This document shows positions 9,601 to 18,011 of a DNA stretch of 64,000 bases, in pieces (position 1 is the first letter of the stretch; the number at the start of each line of letters is the position of its first letter). Source of the DNA: REDI01 sp038123735 (GTDB taxonomy: Bacteria > Myxococcota_A > UBA796 > GCA-2862545); the NCBI GenBank assembly GCA_038123735.1, contig JAYPAP010000002.1, positions 65,402 through 129,401 on the forward strand, read 5' to 3'. The position numbers were made by a program, and so were the translations under genes. The notes under the pieces are model-generated. The model saw only the letters and a list, made by a program, of their open reading frames with translations. It ran no database searches and had not been told where the DNA came from.

Positions 9601-9675
9601 GGACTCCGAAGAGCCGCAACCCACCAAGGTCAAGCCAGCGGCAAGAATCAGGCACATCAATTCAGAACTACGCAT
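6601..9675 (-). CDS. Large lipoprotein with CehA/McbA-like PHP hydrolase domain
   Basis: 1024 residues. The N-terminus is a lipoprotein signal (LTLVGC, Cys near residue 20). A beta-rich region follows to about residue 340, then two short carboxypeptidase-regulatory-like beta domains (SGQLTGQVVEESTGIPVSGA; a second at about 435-530). A PHP metallohydrolase domain covers about 545-900, with DFHVHADPSHD, FFSSTDHD, VFVAHPRSG and NSDTHS as metal ligands. The closing beta domain describes 'VELYENGTLIHSWLVDG' and resembles the CehA C-terminal part. CehA/McbA relatives cleave esters or carbamates, but the natural substrate here is unknown. It should be anchored in the outer membrane facing the periplasm or surface, and is divergent from the porin gene at 9773. 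Confidence 0.85.
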   Translation of the reverse strand: MRSSELMCLILAAGLTLVGCGSSESGFARAKRMERLDEGVGGPKAMARPGDIILENQHLRVAILASTRADGTTRTSFGPALFGGTLADADLQRSDPRFGQGRGRDQFAELFATTSLNVPAPTTENDVRIVSDGSDGGPAVVRVEGKGEPFLSLLSALWALTDVPDMRMVTDYIVEPGVPWITMRTAVRVGPTTNASDFGGQFPTGDPVQPHTESFPLIERAVEDGLIMGDFFLVGGSVSVFAPGMGFDEDGLVFRANEAGLNTFTSPFQFPWVAGNGEGVSYGMMAADGDLFVPLFTSSQTTLVGGSAQGDAEADDRFRDGAVFEYERYFFVGHGDAGSIFDQVIQARGLESGQLTGQVVEESTGIPVSGAHVFAFEPGAEYPFNQWETDVRLEDDVDDGSFAGRLPVGTWELLVHQEGRPPTERVTVTVEADSEQSVVLTAERGGLFTFTIVDETGEPMPGKVTFYREDGTSGRRPELGDGFIAGSPESVVFPMYGEGEVQLPDGEYTAVASRGLEYELDTAGPFLIDRGRSHHFDFVLERSIDTEGWISADFHVHADPSHDVGVVLVDRVRSMVCEGVEFFSSTDHDVITDFAPTVEALGMQRFVQTAVGVETTTVEIGHFLGFPLQGDFLEESGGAMDWTGLTPIEIVSSLRSQGAAGGYDPLVFVAHPRSGLQGYFDQYGMNPYKGQPGFGGAVGEPSVRTPTLAFTNSLLRTENMDFDFDAMEIMSEKVLMRIRTPTAPEIEKHAEFLATGDPSKEVTFADILERTPEEQQALTDGTYTLGWGHEGQVDDWFTMLNLGYRFTALANSDTHSMTTTEAGCPRNYVMVGADDPQFLDDQEVADAVKKHRVVASYGPFVQLSVGGATIGDELVSSDAVLPVEVSVQAPSWMDVDRVELYENGTLIHSWLVDGDAPDRFTGTHDITPSADAWYVAIAVGNESLEPVFTPVERPIIDLQVVVTSALAGVPAVGSFLDPAVPLPETFDVTPYAVTNPIWLDRNGDGFDAPGVPEWMVEPEEPEEG

Positions 9676-9772
9676 CCGCTACCTCTCGGGTCCCCAGCCT
9701 ACCGCGAAAAGAACAATACGCCAGAGTGGCGTGATGGTCTCATGTGTGTTGGAGTGCTTCCGCGAGGTATTT

Positions 9773-10993
9773 ATGAAGACGTGGCCCCTGCTTTTCTTGC
9801 TAGCCCCAAGCGCAACCGCCTGGGCGGACGACGACGCTACCGTCACTCCGTTGGTGCAACTTCAGCTTTGGGGAACCATCTTCGACATGGATGAGGCGGA
9901 TCAAGCAGACGGCGCTGGGTACGGTGACCCCGAGCACGACCCCGGATTCAGTCTGCGTCGTGCCCGGGTTGGACTCGAAGGCCAGAAGGGCAACCTCGAC
10001 TTCCAGGTCGATTTCGGACTATCCGCCCCCTACGATAGCGTTGCCGCAAACGGCAGACCGAGCCCCACCTTCGCAATCGCCAACGCATTTGGTCGCGGGA
10101 GCTGGCGCACCGGCAGTGGCACCACGCGCGCCTCCTTCGGGGTCGTTCGGGTCCCGTTCACTAGAGAGCGCATCATGTCGAGTCGTGAGCTCACGTTCCA
10201 GGAGCGCGCCGTGGGCACGGCCTGGCTCGGCCCCGCCCAGGACCTGGGTGTGCTGCTCGATCACGAGCGCGATGGCGGGCTGCGATTCCAGCTCGGTGTG
10301 TACAACGGAGGCGGAAATCTGTTGGGTGACGACAACTTCGGAGTCATGGTCGCTGGCCGCGCTGAATATGCGACCGGCGGCGACACCTACGTGACCCACG
10401 GGGAGTCTACTGGCGTAGACGGCGGCATCGCCATCGCCGGATACTGGAATGATAACGTGGCAAATGATGAGTTCGCTGGTGAGGTGGATGCGCTGCTTCG
10501 GATCAAGCGGTTCACCGTCATGTCTGAGGCCATCGTTCGCCTTCTCCAGCCTGGTGACACCACGATCGCGCTTCCCGACGCGCTCAGTCCGGCCACCCAG
10601 CTTGGCGCCACCCTTCAGCTGTCCTACTGGACTCCGGTCGGCGAGCCTGACGGACCCGCGGACTCCCGAAGTGCTGTGGAGTGGTCAGTCCGCGGCGGCT
10701 TGTTCGACGAGAACGTCGCTCTGAGCAACTATGGTGATGTCCTAATCGTTCATGGCGGGGCGATGTGGCGCAATGTCAGCCCTGGGCTCGATGCCGGTTT
10801 TGCATGGGTCCATCGCGAAGAGATCGGCGGCAATGGCGTTCGGGCGATCCCCAACGATACCTTCCGCCTCATGACACAGCTTCGGTGGCCACAACGCGGG
10901 GTCTCTACCTCGGCGAGAGCGCCGAGCACCGCTCCAAGCGAGGCGGATAGCTACCCACCCCCTCGGACCACTCAGCCTCCGGCCGGTTCCTGA
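9773..10993 (+). CDS. Outer-membrane porin-like beta-barrel (OprO/OprP type)
   Basis: 406 residues from ATG 9773, chosen because it gives a typical signal peptide (MKTWPLLFLLAPSATAWA, then DDDATV) with GAGG upstream; an in-frame start 255 bases earlier lies inside the divergent gene. The mature protein has alternating hydrophobic/polar beta strands, and FSLRRARVGLEGQKGNLDFQ is the signature opening of phosphate-selective porin O/P-like proteins. A passive outer-membrane channel is likely; selectivity cannot be told. The C-terminal 30 residues are Ser/Pro-rich rather than ending in a classical aromatic strand, so the barrel may close earlier. The 3' end overlaps the convergent gene by 22 bases. 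Confidence 0.8.
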   Translation: MKTWPLLFLLAPSATAWADDDATVTPLVQLQLWGTIFDMDEADQADGAGYGDPEHDPGFSLRRARVGLEGQKGNLDFQVDFGLSAPYDSVAANGRPSPTFAIANAFGRGSWRTGSGTTRASFGVVRVPFTRERIMSSRELTFQERAVGTAWLGPAQDLGVLLDHERDGGLRFQLGVYNGGGNLLGDDNFGVMVAGRAEYATGGDTYVTHGESTGVDGGIAIAGYWNDNVANDEFAGEVDALLRIKRFTVMSEAIVRLLQPGDTTIALPDALSPATQLGATLQLSYWTPVGEPDGPADSRSAVEWSVRGGLFDENVALSNYGDVLIVHGGAMWRNVSPGLDAGFAWVHREEIGGNGVRAIPNDTFRLMTQLRWPQRGVSTSARAPSTAPSEADSYPPPRTTQPPAGS

Positions 10994-12642
10994 ACCAACG
11001 TCGCGTTGATATTGCTGTGAGCTCCCCCCACATCACGGACCAACGTCGCGCTTTTAATCGACACACCAGCGAACGCCGGGAGGGGAAGCTGAAGGTCCTC
11101 AAGCACGCCGAGCGCGAGCTCTAGCGGCAGCAAGCCCTCGACCTCCTCCGTCACCTCGACCAGGGAGCCCTTCCAGTCTGTCTCGCGAACGGTGAGGCGC
11201 AGGTCCTTCTCTGCGAACGCAATATTGAGCTCGCCTTCCTCAACCGTGAGGATCAGGTCCATATTGCCCCCGACCGCCAAGATGACGTAGTCACCATTCA
11301 GCCCATCGACGGTATCGATGCGAACATACAGCTCGCCCAGCTGAACCCGAAGCTTCCCATCGACCTCGACCACGGTAGGTGGGAGGTCAGCGCGGATGGT
11401 CACCAGACCTGTCCGGGCCCCACCAAGAACATCTAAAATGTAGTTTGGAAGTGACCCATCATCGGTAGAAAGCTGGTAGGTCAACACGTCCGCACGCCAC
11501 GCCTCGAATAGCGCCAGGTTCAAGATATCGTCGTATAGGCCAATGCTGACGTCGCCCTCGGTCGATAGCGCAGGAGTTCCCTTTGGCGCTGCGAGATACC
11601 CTGGAGCGCCTGTCGCCTTCACTCCGTCAATGCTCAAGTCGAGGTCCGACACCACGGAAAGGCCATCGATATCGAAGGCTCCCGAGGTAATGTTCGCACT
11701 CGCCGTGAGGTTCTTTCCTAGAATTTCGGTGGTGAAGTCCAGCTCAATGGAGTTGAGCGCATCATCGATGAGTGGTGGGAGGATCTCCACGATGGCGTAT
11801 CGGAGTGCTCCTTCCAACACACCGGTCAACACCGCATCACTCAAGGAGCCCTTCAGCCAGCCCGGGAGGCTCCCCGTATCAAAGTCGATTCCGACCACCA
11901 CGGCCTCAACGTCGGTGAGGTTGGTCTCAAATTCTCCGTTGGTAACCGAGACATCCAACTTACCAGTCACGGTGACGGAGTCGGCCGCCAAGGTGGGCGA
12001 CACCGACGCGAATAGCGAGCCCGACCGCCCCTCCACATCCGCCGTCATCGCGACTCCGGTCAACACCACGGTGACCTCCGCGTATCCTGGCCTCGGGTCA
12101 ACCACTAATGAGGTGGATTCTAAGGAGATATCCGTGGGCGTGACGGTGACTTCTGGGTCGCCCTCCAGCTCGTAGATCGGGTCGCCGGTGACGAGCAATT
12201 CCTCGAGGTTCTCTTCCGTAATCAGCTCCCCGGCAATCCCGAGTACGAGGTTCAAACCCGACTCATTGATCCGAATGGTAGCGGCGTCTTCGACGGGTTC
12301 ATTGGGATTATTGGTATCGCCAGCGATGAGACCGTGGTGCGTCTTGTACACCGTCCCCGCTGAGCTCACCCCCGTCGCCTCCACAAGATTCGTTCCGTGC
12401 TTCAACTCAAAGTTGCCGGAAAAGGCCCCATCTTCGTATATCGCGGCCTGGCCATCGACCTGGATGTCCCGCACCGCGTCGTATGTACCCGATACGGCAA
12501 CCGGGCCCACTTCAGTCCACTGTCCAGGGGCAGGCTCCTCAATCACCAATGCACGGGTTGGATCTTCCGGCTCTGCCGGCGCCTCAGGACCTGGACACCC
12601 TGCGACCAGTCCAACAAATGCCATCATCGCTACCAAGCGCAC
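10972..12642 (-). CDS. Lipoprotein, possibly with a lipid-binding (TULIP/BPI-like) body
   Basis: 556 residues from a GTG at 12642, with GGAGG 5 bases upstream. The first residues give a lipoprotein signal (MMAFVGLVAGC, lipobox Cys near residue 16). An Ig-like/glucodextranase-B-like domain follows (about 35-115, 'VSGTYDAVRDIQVDG...'). The remainder is a long beta-rich protein with a helix (LEGALRYAIVEILPPLIDDALNS) between beta segments, which by eye resembles tubular lipid-binding proteins; that assignment is tentative. It follows the GldG-like gene by 68 bases on the same strand, so it may be the outer-membrane end of that transport system. It overlaps the convergent porin gene by 22 bases. 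Confidence 0.7.
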   Translation of the reverse strand: MRLVAMMAFVGLVAGCPGPEAPAEPEDPTRALVIEEPAPGQWTEVGPVAVSGTYDAVRDIQVDGQAAIYEDGAFSGNFELKHGTNLVEATGVSSAGTVYKTHHGLIAGDTNNPNEPVEDAATIRINESGLNLVLGIAGELITEENLEELLVTGDPIYELEGDPEVTVTPTDISLESTSLVVDPRPGYAEVTVVLTGVAMTADVEGRSGSLFASVSPTLAADSVTVTGKLDVSVTNGEFETNLTDVEAVVVGIDFDTGSLPGWLKGSLSDAVLTGVLEGALRYAIVEILPPLIDDALNSIELDFTTEILGKNLTASANITSGAFDIDGLSVVSDLDLSIDGVKATGAPGYLAAPKGTPALSTEGDVSIGLYDDILNLALFEAWRADVLTYQLSTDDGSLPNYILDVLGGARTGLVTIRADLPPTVVEVDGKLRVQLGELYVRIDTVDGLNGDYVILAVGGNMDLILTVEEGELNIAFAEKDLRLTVRETDWKGSLVEVTEEVEGLLPLELALGVLEDLQLPLPAFAGVSIKSATLVRDVGGAHSNINATLVQEPAGG

Positions 12643-12710
12643 ACGCACCTCCGACAAATGCAGCTTAGCCGAACCCTCAACGTTCGGCGCGCATGGATAG
12701 GGTCCACCGG

Positions 12711-14325
12711 TCATCGCCCGCCGGCCCTGAGCCGTTGCAGACGAAAACGAAACGCAGCCAAAAACCCCATAACGAGGGTAAACAGCGGAATGAGGAAGAG
12801 CCCAACGCCGATGAATCGCCACTGCTGAGCATCGCTCAACACGAGCTGTTGGGCCGTCGCCGACTCCACGCCCAGTTGCGCCTCGTCAGACAACATCCAA
12901 CTGATCGCATTGAGCAACAAGTCTCCGTTGCCAGCGATAGACGACAGGGCATTGCTGCCGATATCCGAGTCTCCGATCACGACGACGCGACCTTGACCGC
13001 CAAACGCCGCAGCCCGCTCACTGGCCGCCATCAACACGAGCGGCCCCAGTACTTCGCCTTCATCCGGCGATGGGGACTCCGTCCCGAGTAGATCCAACGA
13101 GGTCTCACTCCAGCTCCGTTCGCTGCTCGAAAGCCACCCTTGCGGAGACCAACTACCCGCCTCAGCATCGACCTGAAATGCGACGGGCCACCGCACGGTG
13201 ACCTGCATTCCTCGCGGCATCACCGGGTGGTCCGCCTGCTGCGCCGCACCGTATACATAGCGCNNNNNNNNNNTATACATAGAGCAGCTCCCCGGAAGGC
13301 GTTCCGACCACATTGGATGGTTCATTCTCGAGGACCACCCCGGCAACCCGTCGAATGCCCACCGCATTCAGAACCCCATCGAAGGCTGCGAGCTCCCCAC
13401 CCTCGGGATTCACGCTATCTAGCACCAAAAATGCTGAGCCACCGCCGGATACATACGTCTCGAGCGCCTTCGATTCGGCGGGCAACCATCCGCCCCGTGA
13501 ACCGACCACCATGACCGCCTCACACCCCTCCGGTACCCGCCCGGTTGCGAGGGACTCCTCGGTCACCACCACGTTTCGATCCTCGAGACGAACGATGAGC
13601 GAGCCCCACCCCTCACCGGATTGCTCATCGTCCGGGTCCCGCTCCTGATGACCTACGATCCAGCATATCCGACGGTCTTCTTCGCTCTTCAAGCGCACGA
13701 TGGCATTGATGATGGCGGTTTCATCCCAGCGAGACTCCAGTCGACGACGACGCTGTCCGTACACCAGAATGACCGCCCCACGTTCCGACAAGCGGTCCAC
13801 TTCATCCCGGCCAGTCGCGCGCGTGATCTGCTGCATCAAGCCCGGCTGAGTCAGCGGATTCACAGAGACCACCGACAGCGATCCGGCCGCCCGTTCTAGG
13901 CGCTCGAAGAGCTGCGTCACCTTCGCACGCTCGGGGCTCGCACTCGAGAACACGAGATAGGCGGTGAGATCTCCCTCCAGCGACTGGAGCACATTTCTGC
14001 TGCGCGACGACAGCGAGTTCTTTCCATCTCGCGAGAAGTCGAACTCCTGCTCCCACTCCATCGACGTCGCCACCGCGAATCCACCACCGACCGCAGTGAG
14101 TACAACGAGCAGTGCGGAGACCAACGCCGCCTGGGCATCCGTTCGCGGCGCATGATCGTCGGCCGAGTCTAAGAAGGCGTACAAGCACAACAAGACAGCA
14201 CCACCGATCGCGCTCCCTTGCGCCCACACACTCAACGCGCCCGCCTGCCACCACAGCAGCGCAAACGCCGCCACCAGGACCCCGCCGGCCACTCCGGCGC
14301 CCCGCACCAGCAACCGCGTGGTCAT
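12711..14325 (-). CDS. GldG-like ABC transporter accessory protein, interrupted by an assembly gap
   Basis: About 530 residues once the 10-N gap at 13264-13273 is closed. The N-terminus has two membrane helices (about 8-50), then a third (about 65-90) and a periplasmic region with the GldG/IFT52-like pattern (EFDFSRDGKNSLSSRS, then LEGDLTAYLVFSS, AIVRLKSEEDRRICWIVGH, GCEAVMVVGSRGGWLPAE). The C-terminus has one more helix followed by a basic tail (RFRLQRLRAGGR). In Bacteroidetes GldG works with GldA/GldF in gliding; elsewhere this family pairs with ABC-2 exporters of unknown substrate. The start overlaps the permease stop by 4 bases. The frame changes at the gap, but merging the near-identical 12-base flanks restores a continuous frame, so the gene is not broken. 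Confidence 0.85.
13264..13273. other. 10-N scaffold gap inside the GldG-like gene, probably false
   Basis: The left flank ends in TATACATAGCGC and the right flank begins with TATACATAGAGC, an 11/12 match. Collapsing them gives a continuous reading frame (SGELLYVYGAAQQ on the minus strand). The gap most likely represents an unmerged overlap with one end error. Confidence 0.85.
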
Positions 14326-15071
14326 CCGCGCCTCCTGAACTCAAGGCGCTGCGCCGCGGCAAATGCGGTTACACCGAACCATACCGCAAAATATACGAGG
14401 TCGGACAACCGGAGGACGCCACTCTGCAGCCCGACCACATGCATGTTCGGCGCGAGCGCCCTGATCCAGTCTGGAACGCCAAAGTCCCCCATTCCAGCCA
14501 GCAAATATAGACCGAAGGCAACGGCCACGGTACCGACGAAGGCCACCGCCTGATGCCGCGTCATCGCACTGATGACGACCCCCAAGCTGACGATCGCACA
14601 TCCGATGAGCAGCACGCCGAACAGACCACCCGCCATTAGCGCAGGATCCACCTTGGACACCGTGAACAACAACGCCACCGGCCACGCGGACAAGAGCACG
14701 AGCATCAGCACGAACAGGGCCATGCCTCCAACTTTGGCGACTACAAGTTCCCCCGCAGTCAATGGGCTCGCAAGCAGAAGTTCCAGGGTGCCTCCGCGGG
14801 CCTCACCGGCGAAGCTTCGCATGCTGAGCGCAGGGCCAAAGAACAAAAGAAGGAGCGCTAAAAAATTGAAGTATGGAGTGAGAAGGTGGTCTTGGAGGGT
14901 CAGCCCGGATGCCGCCCAGGGCGACTCAACCGTCTGCGCGCTCAGCTCCACGTAGCCGGTGATCAGCACCATCCACGCCACACCACCGATCAAGCAAAAT
15001 ACGCCAGCCATGACCCAACCGGTTGGCCGCCACGCGAGTTCGGTGAATGTTCGCCAGAGAAGTGCGCTCAT
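14322..15071 (-). CDS. ABC-2 type transporter permease (GldF-like)
   Basis: 249 residues with six predicted membrane helices and the ABC-2 core region (FFGPALSMRSFAGEARGGTLELLLASPLTAGELVVAK, about 75-115) typical of NosY/GldF permeases. It forms the membrane channel for the ATPase encoded upstream. Its start overlaps the ATPase stop by 4 bases, and its stop overlaps the GldG-like start by 4 bases, so the three should be made in fixed ratio. The substrate is unknown. Confidence 0.9.
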   Translation of the reverse strand: MSALLWRTFTELAWRPTGWVMAGVFCLIGGVAWMVLITGYVELSAQTVESPWAASGLTLQDHLLTPYFNFLALLLLFFGPALSMRSFAGEARGGTLELLLASPLTAGELVVAKVGGMALFVLMLVLLSAWPVALLFTVSKVDPALMAGGLFGVLLIGCAIVSLGVVISAMTRHQAVAFVGTVAVAFGLYLLAGMGDFGVPDWIRALAPNMHVVGLQSGVLRLSDLVYFAVWFGVTAFAAAQRLEFRRRG

Positions 15072-15967
15072 GACGCCTCCGTGGCTTCGAGGAATACCGC
15101 CTCAAGATCGCGCTCGGACCTCAGCTCAAGCAGCCCAAACTCCGCCGCTGCCGTAGCACATATTGCGCGCACATCCGTGGTTGCTCGCACCTTCCAGCGA
15201 CCGACCGATAGGCGCTCAACGCTCTCTACCTGTTCGATCTCACCCAAGTGGACAGACAAGTCCACCTCACGGTCCTGCAGCTGGATCACAAAGGTATGAC
15301 GCGAAGCCCCGATGGCATCGACGCCCCCAGAAGCGACCAGTTGCCCACGTTCAATCACGAGAGCCTGATCGCATAAGGCCTGGATTTCCGCCAGGATATG
15401 CGTCGATAGGATCACCGCAACCCCATCATCAGCCAACGACCGGAGCATTTCCAACGTGTGTTTACGTTGGCCTGGGTCCAACCCCGAGAGGGGCTCATCC
15501 AGGAGCAGGAGCCGGGGGCGGTGCACGATCGCCTGTGCGATCCCTAGCCTCTGTAAAAACCCCTTCGAAAGGGCGCTCACAGGCGACAGCTCACGGCCTG
15601 CGAGACCGGTGAGGTCCATCGAACGCGCCACCGCACCGCGCACATCCCGAATCCCTCGCAATCCGGCCACGAAGCGGAGATATTCCTCCACCCCCATGTC
15701 TGGATAAACTGGCGGCCTTTCTGGTAAATAACCCACCGCGCGCCGCGCCTCTCGAGCCTCGGATACCACATTGTGACCCGCGATCAGCGCCTGACCGGAT
15801 GTTGGGTGAAGCGTGCCGGCAAGCATCCGCATGGTCGTCGTTTTTCCGGCCCCATTCTTCCCGATAAATCCCACGATCTGTCCGGATTCAACCGAAAAGT
15901 CGAGCGCCCGTACCGCCTCCGTGGCGCCAAAACTCCGGCTCAACTTTTCCGCAATAACGAGGCTCAA
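15068..15967 (-). CDS. ABC transporter ATP-binding protein (GldA/CcmA-like)
   Basis: 299 residues from TTG 15967. Walker A GKNGAGKTT near residues 35-43, the signature-loop equivalent SALSKGFLQRLGIA, Walker B RLLLLDEPLSGLDP and the H-loop STHIL are all intact. A C-terminal regulatory region of about 80 residues follows, as in GldA/NatA-type importless exporters. I chose TTG 15967 because it overlaps the kinase stop codon (TTGA) and because the next upstream in-frame start would run far into the kinase gene and add a non-conserved tail. There is no independent Shine-Dalgarno, so translation is probably coupled to the kinase. Confidence 0.9.
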   Translation of the reverse strand: MSLVIAEKLSRSFGATEAVRALDFSVESGQIVGFIGKNGAGKTTTMRMLAGTLHPTSGQALIAGHNVVSEAREARRAVGYLPERPPVYPDMGVEEYLRFVAGLRGIRDVRGAVARSMDLTGLAGRELSPVSALSKGFLQRLGIAQAIVHRPRLLLLDEPLSGLDPGQRKHTLEMLRSLADDGVAVILSTHILAEIQALCDQALVIERGQLVASGGVDAIGASRHTFVIQLQDREVDLSVHLGEIEQVESVERLSVGRWKVRATTDVRAICATAAAEFGLLELRSERDLEAVFLEATEAS

Positions 15968-17352
15968 TTTTCTATATCCGTACAGGCAGGGGAAGAACGC
16001 CCATCGATGGAGAGGCGACCATCGAGCAGTCGCCCGATCTTCGAGCTCCCATCCACCGTAAATACGCAACTCGACCGACGCCCATCTTCTTCCAAATATG
16101 CTCGGTGGAGACCCGGCGAAAGTGCCAAGGAGCCATTGCCCTCAATTGCCTGGTCTCCCACGCGGAGCTTCATGGAGTCGGCGATGTAAAAGTCGATCTC
16201 TACCCGCTCGTCCGGCACAACGTCGGACTCTGTGGACGTCACCTCTCCAGCACTCTGGATCACAACAACCACCACCAACGCCATCAATACCAAGGCCAAA
16301 CCGAGCAATACCGCCAGTGGAATCACCACGTATGCCAAGCCCCAGTCCGATGGCCCCTTCTGCTGCTCGGTCACCTCACGAAGGAAGGCCGATTCACTCG
16401 GCTCGGATACGGCCTCATCAGGCGATAATCTTGGCCTCGCCTCATAAAGTGGCCGCACCGATGCTTGGGCAAAAGCAGGAAGCGAGATCGAGGCGCGTTC
16501 ATGCACCGACCGAATGCAGGACTTGAGCTCGACCGCCGCACGCATCGCCGACGGCCGGTCCTCTCGGTTATAGGCACACATACGAGCAATGACGCTACGA
16601 ACATGCTCGAGTCCCTGTTCAGACATCGTGGGAATTTGTAGCTTTCTAAGCTGGGTCTCTAGTGCCTGCTCATGCGCCACCGGGTTGATTGACAAACGCA
16701 ACATTCGCCCCGTCAACAACTCAAAGAGCGACATCCCCGCCGAAAATACATCGACGGAGGGGTCGTCGAGGATCCCATCCAGTCGCTCCGGTGCCATGTA
16801 CGGGCGACTCCCCAAGACGACCGACTCGGTATGCGCCTCTCGCCCCGAAAACTCTCCCCGGGCGATCCCAAAATCGACCACCTTCAGGTCGCCATACACC
16901 GAGAGAAGCATGTTGGATGGCTTAATATCTCGGTGAATCACCCGCAGGGGCTTCCCGTCTTGGCCCGCGGCCTCGTTGTATGCGAAATGAAGCGCTCCCA
17001 GCGTGAGGCGGATGGCCTCAAACGCGACGGTGGCTGGGACCCCGTCCTCAAAGCGCTTCAATAGCTGGTCGAGCGAGATGCCTTCCACCATCTCCATCAC
17101 GATGGTGGGGCGCCCGCCCAGCTCCACCAAGCCTTCCACCCGCACGATGTTGGGGTGATGGAGCTTGGCCATCAGCCGGGCCTCATCCCGGGTGCGGTTC
17201 ATGATCTTATAGTTCTGGGTATACGCGCCCTTTAGAATCTTGAGCGCAACCAACGAGTTCGCCGACCGACCGACCCGGCGCGCCACACAAACGGTGCCGA
17301 AAGACCCTTCTCCGAGGATCTCCGTGATCTGAAATGGCTCTGACCCGCTCAT
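15964..17352 (-). CDS. Membrane-anchored Ser/Thr protein kinase (PknB-like)
   Basis: 462 residues. The N-terminal kinase domain has the glycine-rich loop GEGSFG (14-19), ATP lysine in VALKIL (K38), catalytic loop HRDIKPSN (H140, D142), DFG (160-162) and an APE-like MAPERLDG, so it should be active. A juxtamembrane linker leads to one strong transmembrane helix (about 350-375). An outside domain of about 85 residues follows with two Cys (SSCVF and SPACT) that may pair. This is the layout of receptor-like bacterial kinases. Its stop overlaps the start of the ABC ATPase, which suggests it regulates, or is regulated by, that transporter; this link is inferred from gene order. Confidence 0.93.
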   Translation of the reverse strand: MSGSEPFQITEILGEGSFGTVCVARRVGRSANSLVALKILKGAYTQNYKIMNRTRDEARLMAKLHHPNIVRVEGLVELGGRPTIVMEMVEGISLDQLLKRFEDGVPATVAFEAIRLTLGALHFAYNEAAGQDGKPLRVIHRDIKPSNMLLSVYGDLKVVDFGIARGEFSGREAHTESVVLGSRPYMAPERLDGILDDPSVDVFSAGMSLFELLTGRMLRLSINPVAHEQALETQLRKLQIPTMSEQGLEHVRSVIARMCAYNREDRPSAMRAAVELKSCIRSVHERASISLPAFAQASVRPLYEARPRLSPDEAVSEPSESAFLREVTEQQKGPSDWGLAYVVIPLAVLLGLALVLMALVVVVVIQSAGEVTSTESDVVPDERVEIDFYIADSMKLRVGDQAIEGNGSLALSPGLHRAYLEEDGRRSSCVFTVDGSSKIGRLLDGRLSIDGRSSPACTDIEN

Positions 17353-17417
17353 CCGTTCTCAGGCTCCAATTCCGGGACTATACCGCCTGGAGCCTCGATG
17401 ACCACCCCAGCCGCCGC

Positions 17418-18005
17418 TTACTTCGCCTCGGCTCGCTCACGGATGGCTTGAACTTGGCCCTTCAACGAACTCCCGGCCAACCATCGTGCGATCCAGCCCG
17501 GGACATTGCGGCCGGTATTGGAGCGGGAAGCATAGAACAGCATCGTGCCCGAACCCTCGGGTCGAACCAGATAATATCCATCCGCACTGATCAGGTCTGA
17601 CTTCTTGGACGGGTCCAGCGCGAACGTACAATACCCGGCATCGCGCCGACACTGATAAAGGAGGTGAAAGACGGTATTGGAGCCCATTACCGTGATGGTG
17701 AACGTTGCCCCAATGACCTCCGGAGAAGGGTCGTGGCGATATCGAGTCACCCCGGTGACCACACTGCTTTCATCTTGGCGCTTCTCGAGATCCATGACCT
17801 CGTCCAGCACCCGCCGCGGGGAGGCCTCTACCCACAAGATGGCGGTCGCTCGCCCGGCTTGCCCGCTCTGCTCGTGCTGAATGACCACTTGTCCCTTGGC
17901 GATCTGCTTGGCCTCATCCTCAGAAATGCTCGGTGGACTGGGCGGGGTCGCGTATGCAATTATGTTGGACAAAAGCAGATAACCACTCAGAAGTACGATG
18001 CGCAT
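17418..18005 (-). CDS. Secreted SRPBCC/START-like protein
   Basis: 195 residues with an N-terminal signal peptide (MRIVLLSGYLLLSNIIAYA). The rest fits the SRPBCC (START/cyclase) fold that holds hydrophobic ligands: the segment ATAILWVEASPRRVLDEVMD followed by beta strands and a long C-terminal helix (GWIARWLAGSSLKGQVQAIRERAEA) is the usual outline. Two cysteines (CRRDAGYC) could form a disulphide. The ligand is unknown. It lies 6 bases after the rhomboid gene stop and so is probably co-transcribed with it. Confidence 0.78.
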   Translation of the reverse strand: MRIVLLSGYLLLSNIIAYATPPSPPSISEDEAKQIAKGQVVIQHEQSGQAGRATAILWVEASPRRVLDEVMDLEKRQDESSVVTGVTRYRHDPSPEVIGATFTITVMGSNTVFHLLYQCRRDAGYCTFALDPSKKSDLISADGYYLVRPEGSGTMLFYASRSNTGRNVPGWIARWLAGSSLKGQVQAIRERAEAK

Positions 18006-18011
18006 TGGTCG

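Noticed and set aside
12711..14325. GldG-like gene as a frameshifted pseudogene
   Set aside because: The frame change coincides with an N gap whose flanks overlap and restore the frame when merged.
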